From assembly GCA_002482775.1 (NCBI GenBank), contig DLGQ01000094.1, positions 87,744-101,525 of the forward strand: a DNA stretch of 13,782 bases. The letters are read 5' to 3'. This document shows, one piece after another, positions 7,704-13,782 of the stretch. The first letter of the stretch is position 1. Each line of letters opens with the position of its first letter. Source of the DNA: Flavobacteriales bacterium UBA7690 (GTDB taxonomy: Bacteria; Bacteroidota; Bacteroidia; Flavobacteriales_F; PHOS-HE28). Both the position numbers and the translations under genes were made by a program. The notes under the pieces were generated by a model. That model did not search any database and had not been told where the DNA came from. It was given only the letters and a program-made list of their open reading frames with translations.

Positions 7704-8387
7704 TTAATGCGGGAAGCGGGGCTCTTCCTTGGAGTCGCGGAACTTCATCGCGGCCTCGGTGCGGGAGCGGACGTGGAGCTTTTCGTAGACGTGCTTCAAG
7801 TGGACGCGGACGGTTTCCACGGAGATGTCGAGGCGGTCGGCGATCTCCTTGTTGGCGAGTCCTTCGCAGAGCAGTTCGAGAATCTCGGTCTCGCGTTTGG
7901 AGAGTTTCACGTCATCGACCACCGACGGACCGGTCTTGACCGGTTGATGGAAAGCCTCGACCACGCGGCGGGCGATTTCCGGGCTCATCGGCGCACCGCC
8001 GCTGCGGACGTCGTGGATGGCTTCGCGGACCTCGGACGGGTTGGAACGCTTGAGCAGGTAGCCACAGGCACCGGCCTTGAGGGCGGCGAAGATCTTGTCG
8101 TGATCCCGGTAGACGGTGACCATCACGACCTTGATGTCGGGCAGGTGCTGCTTGAGGCGGGCGGTGGCCTCGATGCCGGACATGCCAGGGAGATTGATGT
8201 CCATCAGCACGATGTGCGGGCGGAAGGCATCGATCTTTTTCAAGGCATCCTCCGCGGTGGTCCAGACGCCGATGCAGCGGAGCGAAGAGTCGGACTCGAC
8301 GACCTTTTTCAGGCTGCTGCCGAGCGCGGCATTGTCTTCGACGATGGCGACGTTGGTGGTCTCGGGTTTCGCGGGCACGGTGCTCAT
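7704..8387 (-). CDS. NarL/LuxR-family response regulator
   Basis: This 227-residue regulator has a receiver domain at ~12-130. The acidic pair is E17-D18, the phospho-acceptor is D63 in LMDINLPG, the switch residue is T91 and the conserved lysine is K113. A LuxR-type helix-turn-helix follows at ~162-218 (LSKRETEILELLCEGLANKE, then TVRVHLKHVYEKLHV). This is the usual partner of HisKA_3 kinases, and it is expected to bind DNA as a dimer after phosphorylation. ATG at 8,387 is chosen: it starts two bases after the kinase stop codon, consistent with translational coupling. A TTG nine codons earlier would overlap the kinase gene and adds no conserved sequence. No clear Shine-Dalgarno is present. 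Target genes are unknown; the PATR gene immediately downstream is the nearest candidate. Confidence 0.95.
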   Translation of the reverse strand: MSTVPAKPETTNVAIVEDNAALGSSLKKVVESDSSLRCIGVWTTAEDALKKIDAFRPHIVLMDINLPGMSGIEATARLKQHLPDIKVVMVTVYRDHDKIFAALKAGACGYLLKRSNPSEVREAIHDVRSGGAPMSPEIARRVVEAFHQPVKTGPSVVDDVKLSKRETEILELLCEGLANKEIADRLDISVETVRVHLKHVYEKLHVRSRTEAAMKFRDSKEEPRFPH

Positions 8388-8388
8388 G

Positions 8389-11160
8389 CTAGGTTGGTGA
8401 TGAAGGGTCGGCAAGCAGGGGAAGGGTCAGGGTGACGGTCACGCCCTCGCCGGGAACGCTGGCGAGCGAGCAATCGCCGCCGCAGGACTTCATGCGTTCG
8501 CGGAGGTTGGCGACGCCGTAGCCTTTCGCTTCCCATTCCTGGGTGAAGCCGCGGCCGTTGTCCTCGATGCGGATGATCAGGTCATCGCGATCGAGCTGGA
8601 TGGAAAGGCGGGCCTGGGTGGCCTTGGAGTGCTTGACGAGGTTGTTGAGGGCCTCGCGGGCGGCGAGGAAAATGCCGTGGCGCGCGGTGGCGTCGAGCGG
8701 CAGGTCGGGGACATTGCGCGGGATGTCGGTGCGCAGCGGGATGCCGGCGGTGTCGAGGAATTCGCGGGCGAAGGCGGCGAGGTAGTCGACGAGCGAGCGC
8801 AGGGTGTCCTCGCGCGGGTTGACGGCCCAGACGATCTCGTCGAGCGCGCCGACGACGACCTTCGCCTTGTGGGAGAGCTGGTCGAGCGCGGGGCGCATCG
8901 TCGTTTCATCGTCACCTTCGGCGGCGAGGGCGGAGAGGATGGAGATTTCGGTCAGGCTCGCGCCGAGGTCATCGTGGAGGTCGCGGGCGATGCGGGCGCG
9001 TTCGGCTTCCCGGGCGTGGCGGATTTTCAGGCCCTGGATGCGGCGCTTCATGCGGGACCGCGCGATCGCCCAACCCGCGGCCGCGGCGCAAGCGACGGTG
9101 AGGGCGGTCAGGGCGAGCAGGAACCAGGCGGACTCCCAGAAGTGCGGTTGGACACGGATCGAAATGCGGGCGGGCTCGCGGCTCCAGACACCGTCGCCGT
9201 TCACTGCGACGACTTCGAAGGTGTAGCGGCCGGGCGGGACGGCTTCGTAGGCGGCGACGCGCTGGCTGCCGAGCTCGCGCCAACTGTCGTCGAGGCCCTT
9301 GAGGCGGGCGCGGTAGGTGACCTTTTCCGGCGCGCTGTAGCTGAGACCGACGAAGCGGAACTCGAGTCGGGAGCGGCCGGGTCCGGCATCGACGCGGCCG
9401 CCGGGGGCATCGTGCTGGCGGCCGTTGACGCGGGTGCTTTTGAGATAAACCGGCGGCGGGATGCGGTTGACTTCGACGAGGTCGGGACGGAGCCGGACGA
9501 CGCCGCTGCTGGTGGGAAACCAGAGGCGGCCGTCGTTGCCCCTCCAGCCGGCGGGGTGGTAGCCGCCCATGCATTCGCGGGTGGGCAAGCCGTCGGAGCG
9601 GTCGAAGCGCAGCCAGTGGAGCGGCTTGGCGCGGTCGGTGACGCGGGCCAGGAGTTCACTCCGGCTGGCGCGCAGGATGCCGCCGAGCGAGCCGAACCAG
9701 ATGTAGCCGCGGCCGTCGTCGAGGATGCAGGTGAGGCGTGGATCGGGCAGGCCGTCGTCGGTGGCGAAGCGGTGCCACTTTTTCCCGTCCCAGAGGAAGA
9801 GTCCGCCGCCGAGGGTGGAGATCCAGATCTCGTCGCGGGCCGCGGGCAGGATGCCGGAAATCCAGTGATGCCGGAGCAAGGACGGGTCGCCTAACAGATG
9901 GAACTCTCCTTGCTTGCCGCGGAAGACGCGGCCGTCGCTGGTGCCGGCGATCAGGGTGTCTCCCGGGCCGCGTTCGATGACGGTCATGGTGCAATCCACC
10001 AAGCCGTCGCCGGCTCCGTACTGGCGGACTTGCAGGCCATCGAAAGAAGACAGCCCTTGCTCGCCGCCGAACCAGATCAAGCCGCTGTCGTCCTGCTCGA
10101 TGGTGCGCACTTTCGACGGGACCTGGCTGCGCGAGAACTGCGGCTCGAATTTCCCGTCGCGGTAGAGGAAGACCGAGCCGCCGCGCGAGGCGACCCAGAG
10201 GCGCTTCTCACGGTCTTCAAAAACGGTGGAAGCGGGCCGGTGGTAGCCGGTGGGGACGAGTTCGAGGTGCTGGACACCTTCGTCTGTTAGGCGGTCGAGC
10301 CCGCCGCGGCGGTTGGCGATCCACCACGCGCCGGAGGATTCCTGGGTCAAGGCGTAGACCGTGCGCTCGGCAAGACCTTGGGCGGTCGAGAGCACGTCGA
10401 CGCGGCCGCGGCGGATGCGCGCGAGGCCGCTGAGCTGGGTGGCGACCCAGACGTTGCCCTCGCGGTCTTCGAGCATCTCGTTGAAGGCGAAGGTGGCGAT
10501 GCCCGGGAGCTCCACCGGGGTCATGCTGCCGTCGGGATCGGAGACGTTGAGGCGGCTTTTGTCATCGGAGGCCCAGCGGCGGCCGTCGCGCGAATGGAGG
10601 GACGGGGTGACATCGGCGATGACCGAGCGGCCCCCGGTTTCCTGCTTTTTGAAGTCGTCGGTGAAGAGCTGGCGGAGTTCTTCCGATGGCGTTTCGACCG
10701 GTGCGGCGACGTCGTTGGTGACGCTCCAGATCTGTTCGCCCTGCACGAAGTGAATCACGCCGGCCTTATCGGCGACGAGCTGGCTGACAGGCGGCGGGCG
10801 GACCGCCGGGGCTTCGACGATCTGGACGAGTCGGCTGCCCTTGATGCGAAAGAGGGCACCTTGGAACGTGGCGACCCACACGCTGCCATCGGAGGGCGCG
10901 AAGAGGCGGCGGAAGGCGAAGCGGACGCGGCGGAGTTCGCCGTCGGGCTCGACGGGCTCGAACTCGACGCCGTCGAAGCGGGTGATCCCTTCGGCGGTGG
11001 CGATCCACAAGTAGCCGTCGGTCGCTTGGACCATCGAGCGCACGACGTTTCCCGGCAGTCCGTCTTCCGACTGCCAGACCCGGGTGATCAGCGGCTGGCT
11101 TTCCGCGGCGGGGAGCGGGAGCAAGAGGCTGAGCAGGAAGGCGGCAAGCAGGACGCGCAC
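8389..11160 (-). CDS. two-component propeller sensor histidine kinase (Reg_prop, Y_Y_Y, HisKA_3, HATPase)
   Basis: This 923-residue membrane sensor has a signal peptide at 1-19. A periplasmic part of repeated beta-propeller blades spans ~25-590, with motifs such as DGYLWIAT, GNVWVAT, GLIWFGG and GYIWFGS; it is probably two seven-bladed propellers. A Y_Y_Y domain lies at ~597-665 and one transmembrane helix at ~676-698. The HisKA_3 dimerisation region carries phospho-acceptor H729 in ARDLHDDLG. The HATPase domain has its N-box at ~831-845 (REALNNLVKHSKA) and D867 in DNGRGF. All catalytic motifs are present. Kinases with this periplasmic layout are known from Bacteroidota and Verrucomicrobiota, where some sense polysaccharide fragments; the ligand here is unknown. 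The start is GTG at 11,160, giving a good signal peptide; no Shine-Dalgarno is seen. It is co-transcribed with the regulator two bases downstream. Confidence 0.94.
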   Translation of the reverse strand: MRVLLAAFLLSLLLPLPAAESQPLITRVWQSEDGLPGNVVRSMVQATDGYLWIATAEGITRFDGVEFEPVEPDGELRRVRFAFRRLFAPSDGSVWVATFQGALFRIKGSRLVQIVEAPAVRPPPVSQLVADKAGVIHFVQGEQIWSVTNDVAAPVETPSEELRQLFTDDFKKQETGGRSVIADVTPSLHSRDGRRWASDDKSRLNVSDPDGSMTPVELPGIATFAFNEMLEDREGNVWVATQLSGLARIRRGRVDVLSTAQGLAERTVYALTQESSGAWWIANRRGGLDRLTDEGVQHLELVPTGYHRPASTVFEDREKRLWVASRGGSVFLYRDGKFEPQFSRSQVPSKVRTIEQDDSGLIWFGGEQGLSSFDGLQVRQYGAGDGLVDCTMTVIERGPGDTLIAGTSDGRVFRGKQGEFHLLGDPSLLRHHWISGILPAARDEIWISTLGGGLFLWDGKKWHRFATDDGLPDPRLTCILDDGRGYIWFGSLGGILRASRSELLARVTDRAKPLHWLRFDRSDGLPTRECMGGYHPAGWRGNDGRLWFPTSSGVVRLRPDLVEVNRIPPPVYLKSTRVNGRQHDAPGGRVDAGPGRSRLEFRFVGLSYSAPEKVTYRARLKGLDDSWRELGSQRVAAYEAVPPGRYTFEVVAVNGDGVWSREPARISIRVQPHFWESAWFLLALTALTVACAAAAGWAIARSRMKRRIQGLKIRHAREAERARIARDLHDDLGASLTEISILSALAAEGDDETTMRPALDQLSHKAKVVVGALDEIVWAVNPREDTLRSLVDYLAAFAREFLDTAGIPLRTDIPRNVPDLPLDATARHGIFLAAREALNNLVKHSKATQARLSIQLDRDDLIIRIEDNGRGFTQEWEAKGYGVANLRERMKSCGGDCSLASVPGEGVTVTLTLPLLADPSSPT

Positions 11161-11217
11161 GGTGGCAGTGTGGGAAAGGGCGTGGTGGATTGTCGAGGAT
11201 GGGGTCAGAGACTGCTT

Positions 11218-11364
11218 TGGAGTGCTGCGGCACGACGCAGCTTTTACCTGGGGTGCGGCCGCTATGCTCTGCTGGCCACGGATCGCCGCGACAGCCGATC
11301 CCCGGTCGACGGGATGAGGCCGGTGTCACCCCAAGCCAAAGCGACGTCGTGCCGTCGCACTCCA
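11218..11364. repeat. inverted-repeat element of three hairpins (REP/MITE-like)
   Basis: Imperfect inverted arms at about 11,218-11,260 and 11,319-11,364 share GGAGTGC, the GGCACGAC loop, TTT and TGGGGTG. Each arm holds its own hairpin: GCTGC-GGCACGAC-GCAGC at 11,224-11,241, and on the opposite strand GCGAC-GGCACGAC-GTCGC at 11,341-11,358. The stems differ but stay paired, while the loop is identical. A third hairpin, GGATCG ... CGATCC, lies between them at 11,280-11,301. No transposase is present. The element fills most of the gap upstream of the kinase gene and ends about 55 bases from its start codon, so it could affect that gene's promoter or leader. Confidence 0.75.
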
Positions 11365-11425
11365 TGAGCATGCGAACGCGACGGAACCCTCAAGTGAACC
11401 ACTCTCTCTAACAGAAGCGGGCGGA

Positions 11426-12010
11426 TCACGGCAGGAGGACGATGCGGTAGAGGTTTCTGCCGGGCAGCGGGCTGGCGTCGGTGTAGTAGTTCAGGCCATT
11501 GGTTCCGGCGACGGTGGAGAGGTCGGACCAGGCGGTGAGGTTCCCGGAACGCTGGATCTTGAAGGAGAGTCCGGCGACGCATTGCCAATGGATGACATGG
11601 CCGGGGTTGGTGATGACGAGGGCGGGGTGGACGGCGGGGTCGGCGTGTTCGCTGCCGTAGGTCAGGTATTGTCCGTCGCCGCCGTACAGCAGGACGGTGA
11701 GTAAGTTGCCGGCGGGTCGGCGGGATTCGATGACGTTGCGGAAGTTCGCGTTGCCGCCGCCGAGGGTTTCGCGGACGCCTTCGCCAGTCTGGTTGGCGAA
11801 GGTGAAGAGGGTGGTCAGTGTGCCAGGTTCGAAGTCGGTGTCGGTGTTGGTTTCGCCAACGTAGTCCGGGCGGAGGAAGGGGTTGTGTGCATCGTAGCGG
11901 ATCGTCGGTTGGATCACGTTGGGCGCGCCGCCGCCGGGGTCGTTGGCGCGCAGGGGCGAAACGACGAGCGCCATTGCGAGGGTGAGCAGAGCGTGGAGTT
12001 TCACCGTCAT
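11426..12010 (-). CDS. secreted protein of unknown function
   Basis: I do not recognise a specific family for this 194-residue product. It has a clear signal peptide at 1-22 (hydrophobic core LLTLAMALVV, cleavage after LRA). The N-terminal body is rich in Asn, Thr and Gly, with the stretch YDAHNPFLRPDYVGETN. The C-terminal ~55 residues (FKIQRSGNLTAWSDLSTV ... YYTDASPLPGRNLYRI) resemble the short beta-sandwich tails seen on many verrucomicrobial secreted proteins. Two cysteine-poor halves and no membrane anchor suggest a soluble periplasmic or extracellular protein. ATG at 12,010 is preferred over a TTG two codons earlier. It stands alone, with the inverted-repeat element downstream and ~130 bases without a gene upstream. 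Confident as a gene, unknown in function. Confidence 0.75.
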   Translation of the reverse strand: MTVKLHALLTLAMALVVSPLRANDPGGGAPNVIQPTIRYDAHNPFLRPDYVGETNTDTDFEPGTLTTLFTFANQTGEGVRETLGGGNANFRNVIESRRPAGNLLTVLLYGGDGQYLTYGSEHADPAVHPALVITNPGHVIHWQCVAGLSFKIQRSGNLTAWSDLSTVAGTNGLNYYTDASPLPGRNLYRIVLLP

Positions 12011-12141
12011 AACCAAAAGTCCGGGAGCGACCGCATCCTGGCCTGGTGCCAGATCGCAGGGTTGTTGACAGGGGAAAAGCGGTCAAATCACCCTTTTGAG
12101 GCATTGGGGATGGAACTGCTCATGCTTGGCCTTGCCTGCGC

Positions 12142-12444
12142 TCAAACAAACCATGCCGCCAGATCGCCGAACAGCATGCCGCCGGATACTCCGGTCACAA
12201 ACACGCTAACGATCCGGAGTGGACGGATCTTTGCCTTCAACCAGCCCATGACGGAGAGGACGAAAGCCGGAAGAAGCATCGGCCAGTAGTCGCCCGGCAT
12301 TCCCAGGATCAGGGTGGAGAGGGCGAGAAAAACGGAACTGGCGAGAAGATAGAATACCCCGTCTGACCGGACTTCGGTTGGACTTGAAGCTTTCCTTGTT
12401 CCGGGAGCCCGACGTTTTTGCCAGAGTGCCATCGCTCCTTTCAT
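12142..12444 (-). CDS. small hypothetical membrane protein
   Basis: This 100-residue protein starts with a basic N-terminus (LWQKRRAPGTRKAS). Three hydrophobic segments follow, near residues 30-47 (FYLLASSVFLALSTLILG), 52-68 (YWPMLLPAFVLSVMGWL) and 75-99. No family is recognised. The start is uncertain: ATG at 12,444 overlaps the stop of a 26-codon ORF by ATGA, while a second ATG four codons later has AAAGGAG only two bases before it. A TM pattern with coding-like composition supports a real gene, but its small size leaves doubt. The neighbours do not suggest a role. Confidence 0.6.
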   Translation of the reverse strand: MKGAMALWQKRRAPGTRKASSPTEVRSDGVFYLLASSVFLALSTLILGMPGDYWPMLLPAFVLSVMGWLKAKIRPLRIVSVFVTGVSGGMLFGDLAAWFV

Positions 12445-12521
12445 CCAGTCCGGGGTTCATGATTCTTTCCCCATGAATCCATGTCCTGCCAGTAGTCGAG
12501 GAGTTCCTGGGGATGGTTCAT
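12441..12521 (-). CDS. possible 26-residue leader ORF coupled to the small membrane protein
   Basis: An ATG-started ORF encodes MNHPQELLDYWQDMDSWGKN and six more residues. Its TGA overlaps the ATG of the 100-residue membrane protein (ATGA), the usual geometry for translational coupling. The peptide is acidic and aromatic rather than repeat-like. No Shine-Dalgarno precedes it and the size is minimal, so it may be chance. Confidence 0.3.
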   Translation of the reverse strand: MNHPQELLDYWQDMDSWGKNHEPRTG

Positions 12522-12612
12522 AGCTGCGGCGAACAGTGACCTTGTCGGAATGGCGGAAGGCTCGGATTCGTGAGCTGGAGGTCGATCCGGACCTGATGAA
12601 CTGAGGTGGCTG

Positions 12613-12650
12613 CCGGATACCGTTCCGGTCGGCCGAGGGCGTCCGACCCT
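12613..12650. repeat. tandem palindromic intergenic repeat overlapping the polX stop codon
   Basis: Two adjacent hairpins are present: CCGGA-TACCGT-TCCGG at 12,613-12,628 and GGTCGG ... CCGACC at 12,627-12,648. Read on the minus strand, the second unit begins GGTAGGGTCGGACGCCCTCG, and its TAG is the stop codon of the polymerase gene. The plus strand has a TTTTTT run just after it (12,654-12,659), but no plus gene lies upstream. I associate this GGTAGGGTCGGACGCC palindrome with dispersed repeats in Verrucomicrobiota, from memory. It could also act as a 3' stabiliser for the polymerase mRNA. Confidence 0.6.
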
Positions 12651-13782
12651 ACCTTTTTTCCTTCGGCAGCTTCAGCCACGCTTCGATCTCGGCGAGGGGC
12701 TTGGTGTTGATCACATCCTGCCGTCTCAGCCAGCCCTTGCGAGCGACGCTGGCGCCGAACTTGAGGAACTGGAGCTGGTTGACGGAGTGGGCGTCGGGAT
12801 TGATCGAGCAGAGCACGCCCTTGTCGCGGGCTCGGTGCCACCAGCGCCAGTCCATGTCGAAGCGCTTGGGGTTGCAATTCAGCTCGATGACGGTGCGGGT
12901 CGCCGCGGCGCAGTCGATGATCTTCTCGTGGTTCACCGGGTAGCCGTCGCGGCGCAGCAGCATGCGGCCGGTGAGGTGGCCGAGCATGGTGATGTGCGGG
13001 CTTTCCATGGCGCGGATGATCCGCCGGGTCATGGTGTCCTCATCAAGGTTCAGGACGTTGTGGACGGAGGCGACGGCGAAATCGAGCCGCGCGAGCAGGG
13101 CCTCGTCGAAGTCGAGCGAGCCGTCCTTGAGGATGTCGACCTCGGACCCGGCGAAGAGCCGGAACTGCGGCCCGCCGTGCTCGCGGTTCCAGGCGGCGAT
13201 GCTTTCCAGCTGGGCGGCGAGCCGTTCCTCGTCGAGCCCGCGGGCCTGTGGCGAGGACTTCGAGTGGTCGGAGATGCCCAAGTACTGCAAGCCTAGTTCC
13301 CGCGCGCCCTCGGCCATCTGGTCGAGGGTCGAGCGGCCGTCCGACTCGGTGGTGTGGTTGTGGAAGGTGCCGCGCAGGTTCTCCCACTCGATCAGGCGCG
13401 GCAGGGTGCCTTCGTCCGCCGCCTCGATCTCGCCGCGGTTCTCGCGGAGCTCGGGCGGGACGAAATCGAGACCGAGGGCGCGGTAGAGGTCGGCCTCGTC
13501 GCGGACCACCGGCAGGTTCTCACCGGAGAAGCCATATTCATTAAGCGACCAGCCGTGCTTGAGGGCGCGGGAGCGGATGGCGACGTTGTGCTCCTTGCTG
13601 CCGGTGAAATACATCAGCGCGAAGGGGAACTGGTCGTTCGAGACGGCGCGGAGATCGCACTGCATGCCGTTTTCCAGCAGAATCGAGCACTTGGTGTCCC
13701 CATGGGCGATGACTTCCTTGGCGAAAGGCTGCTTCGAGAAAAACTCGGTGAGTTCCGCGGGCTTCGGGGTGGCGACGATGAA
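12649..13782 (-). CDS. polX: family X DNA polymerase with C-terminal PHP domain (N-terminus beyond window edge)
   Basis: This is the C-terminal 377 residues of a bacterial/archaeal-type PolX (usually ~570 aa), a gap-filling repair polymerase with a PHP nuclease domain. The frame is open to the right edge, so an ATG at 13,665 is internal. The visible part begins in the palm: CDLRAV carries the third catalytic aspartate, and YFTGSKEHNV ... LNEYGF is the conserved palm/thumb segment. The PHP domain then follows with its metal ligands in order: H141 and H143 (FHNHTTESDG), E214 (GSEVDI), H241 (ASVH), H269 (GHLTGR), and D330 and H332 (NPDAHS), counted from the first visible codon. All are present, so 3'-5' exonuclease and AP-endonuclease type activities are expected. 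The TAG stop lies in a palindromic repeat. The gene is likely monocistronic. Confidence 0.95.
   Translation of the reverse strand, partial: FIVATPKPAELTEFFSKQPFAKEVIAHGDTKCSILLENGMQCDLRAVSNDQFPFALMYFTGSKEHNVAIRSRALKHGWSLNEYGFSGENLPVVRDEADLYRALGLDFVPPELRENRGEIEAADEGTLPRLIEWENLRGTFHNHTTESDGRSTLDQMAEGARELGLQYLGISDHSKSSPQARGLDEERLAAQLESIAAWNREHGGPQFRLFAGSEVDILKDGSLDFDEALLARLDFAVASVHNVLNLDEDTMTRRIIRAMESPHITMLGHLTGRMLLRRDGYPVNHEKIIDCAAATRTVIELNCNPKRFDMDWRWWHRARDKGVLCSINPDAHSVNQLQFLKFGASVARKGWLRRQDVINTKPLAEIEAWLKLPKEKR

Noticed and set aside
8388..8414. TTG start giving a 236-residue response regulator
   Set aside because: It would overlap the kinase by 26 bases and adds nine residues with no conserved character; the ATG two bases after the kinase stop fits better.
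8629..9894. Plus-strand open frame of 421 codons opposite the kinase
   Set aside because: This is a shadow of the kinase gene; the minus frame carries all kinase motifs.
12017..12100. Possible promoter for the 194-residue secreted protein (TTGACC on the minus strand near 12,080)
   Set aside because: With a 17-base spacer the -10 would read AACCCT, a poor match, so it was not annotated.
11262..12104. Minus-strand open frame of 280 codons across the inverted-repeat element and the secreted protein gene
   Set aside because: The translation is Arg/Pro/His-rich and out of frame with the signal-peptide protein; it is a typical high-GC shadow.

Overview
The window appears to join two different kinds of DNA. 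From about 2,100 to the right end, the genes, their extracellular-protein signatures and the intergenic repeats all look like a high-GC member of Verrucomicrobiota (Verrucomicrobiales, Luteolibacter/Haloferula-like). I infer this from remembered family features, not from a search. From 1 to about 1,750 the codon use is less GC-biased, with GTA, CTA, GTT, CAA and AAA used freely. The genes there (SulP transporter plus beta-carbonic anhydrase, no Shine-Dalgarno) fit a moderately high-GC Bacteroidota better. The codon-use switch falls inside the carbonic anhydrase gene, close to its most conserved zinc-binding motif, so the left edge may be an assembly chimera or a recombination joint.

Layout. 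1-2,069 (+): the 3' part of a SulP anion transporter with a STAS domain, then a beta-carbonic anhydrase, probably a bicarbonate uptake and interconversion pair. 2,070-2,144: a convergent terminator hairpin. 2,145-7,526 (-): a giant secreted autotransporter-associated beta-strand repeat (PATR) protein gene, cut by one in-frame TGA at codon 1,411; the remaining 382 codons stay open in the same frame. 7,527-7,703: its leader and upstream region, holding a heptamer tandem repeat, a GC dyad and small hairpins. 7,704-11,160 (-): a two-component system, made of a propeller/Y_Y_Y histidine kinase and a NarL/LuxR-type response regulator two bases apart. 11,161-11,425: an inverted-repeat element built of three hairpins. 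11,426-12,521 (-): a secreted protein of unknown function, a small membrane protein and a possible 26-residue coupled leader ORF. 12,522-12,648: a palindromic repeat that supplies the stop codon of the next gene. 12,649-13,782 (-): the C-terminal two thirds of a family X DNA polymerase with its PHP domain, running off the right edge.

How the genes may work together. All genes right of 2,100 lie on the minus strand. The kinase senses something outside the inner membrane through a large periplasmic propeller and should phosphorylate the adjacent regulator. The regulator gene sits just upstream of the PATR gene, so the surface protein is a natural candidate target. No mobile-element genes, tRNA, rRNA or CRISPR array were seen.
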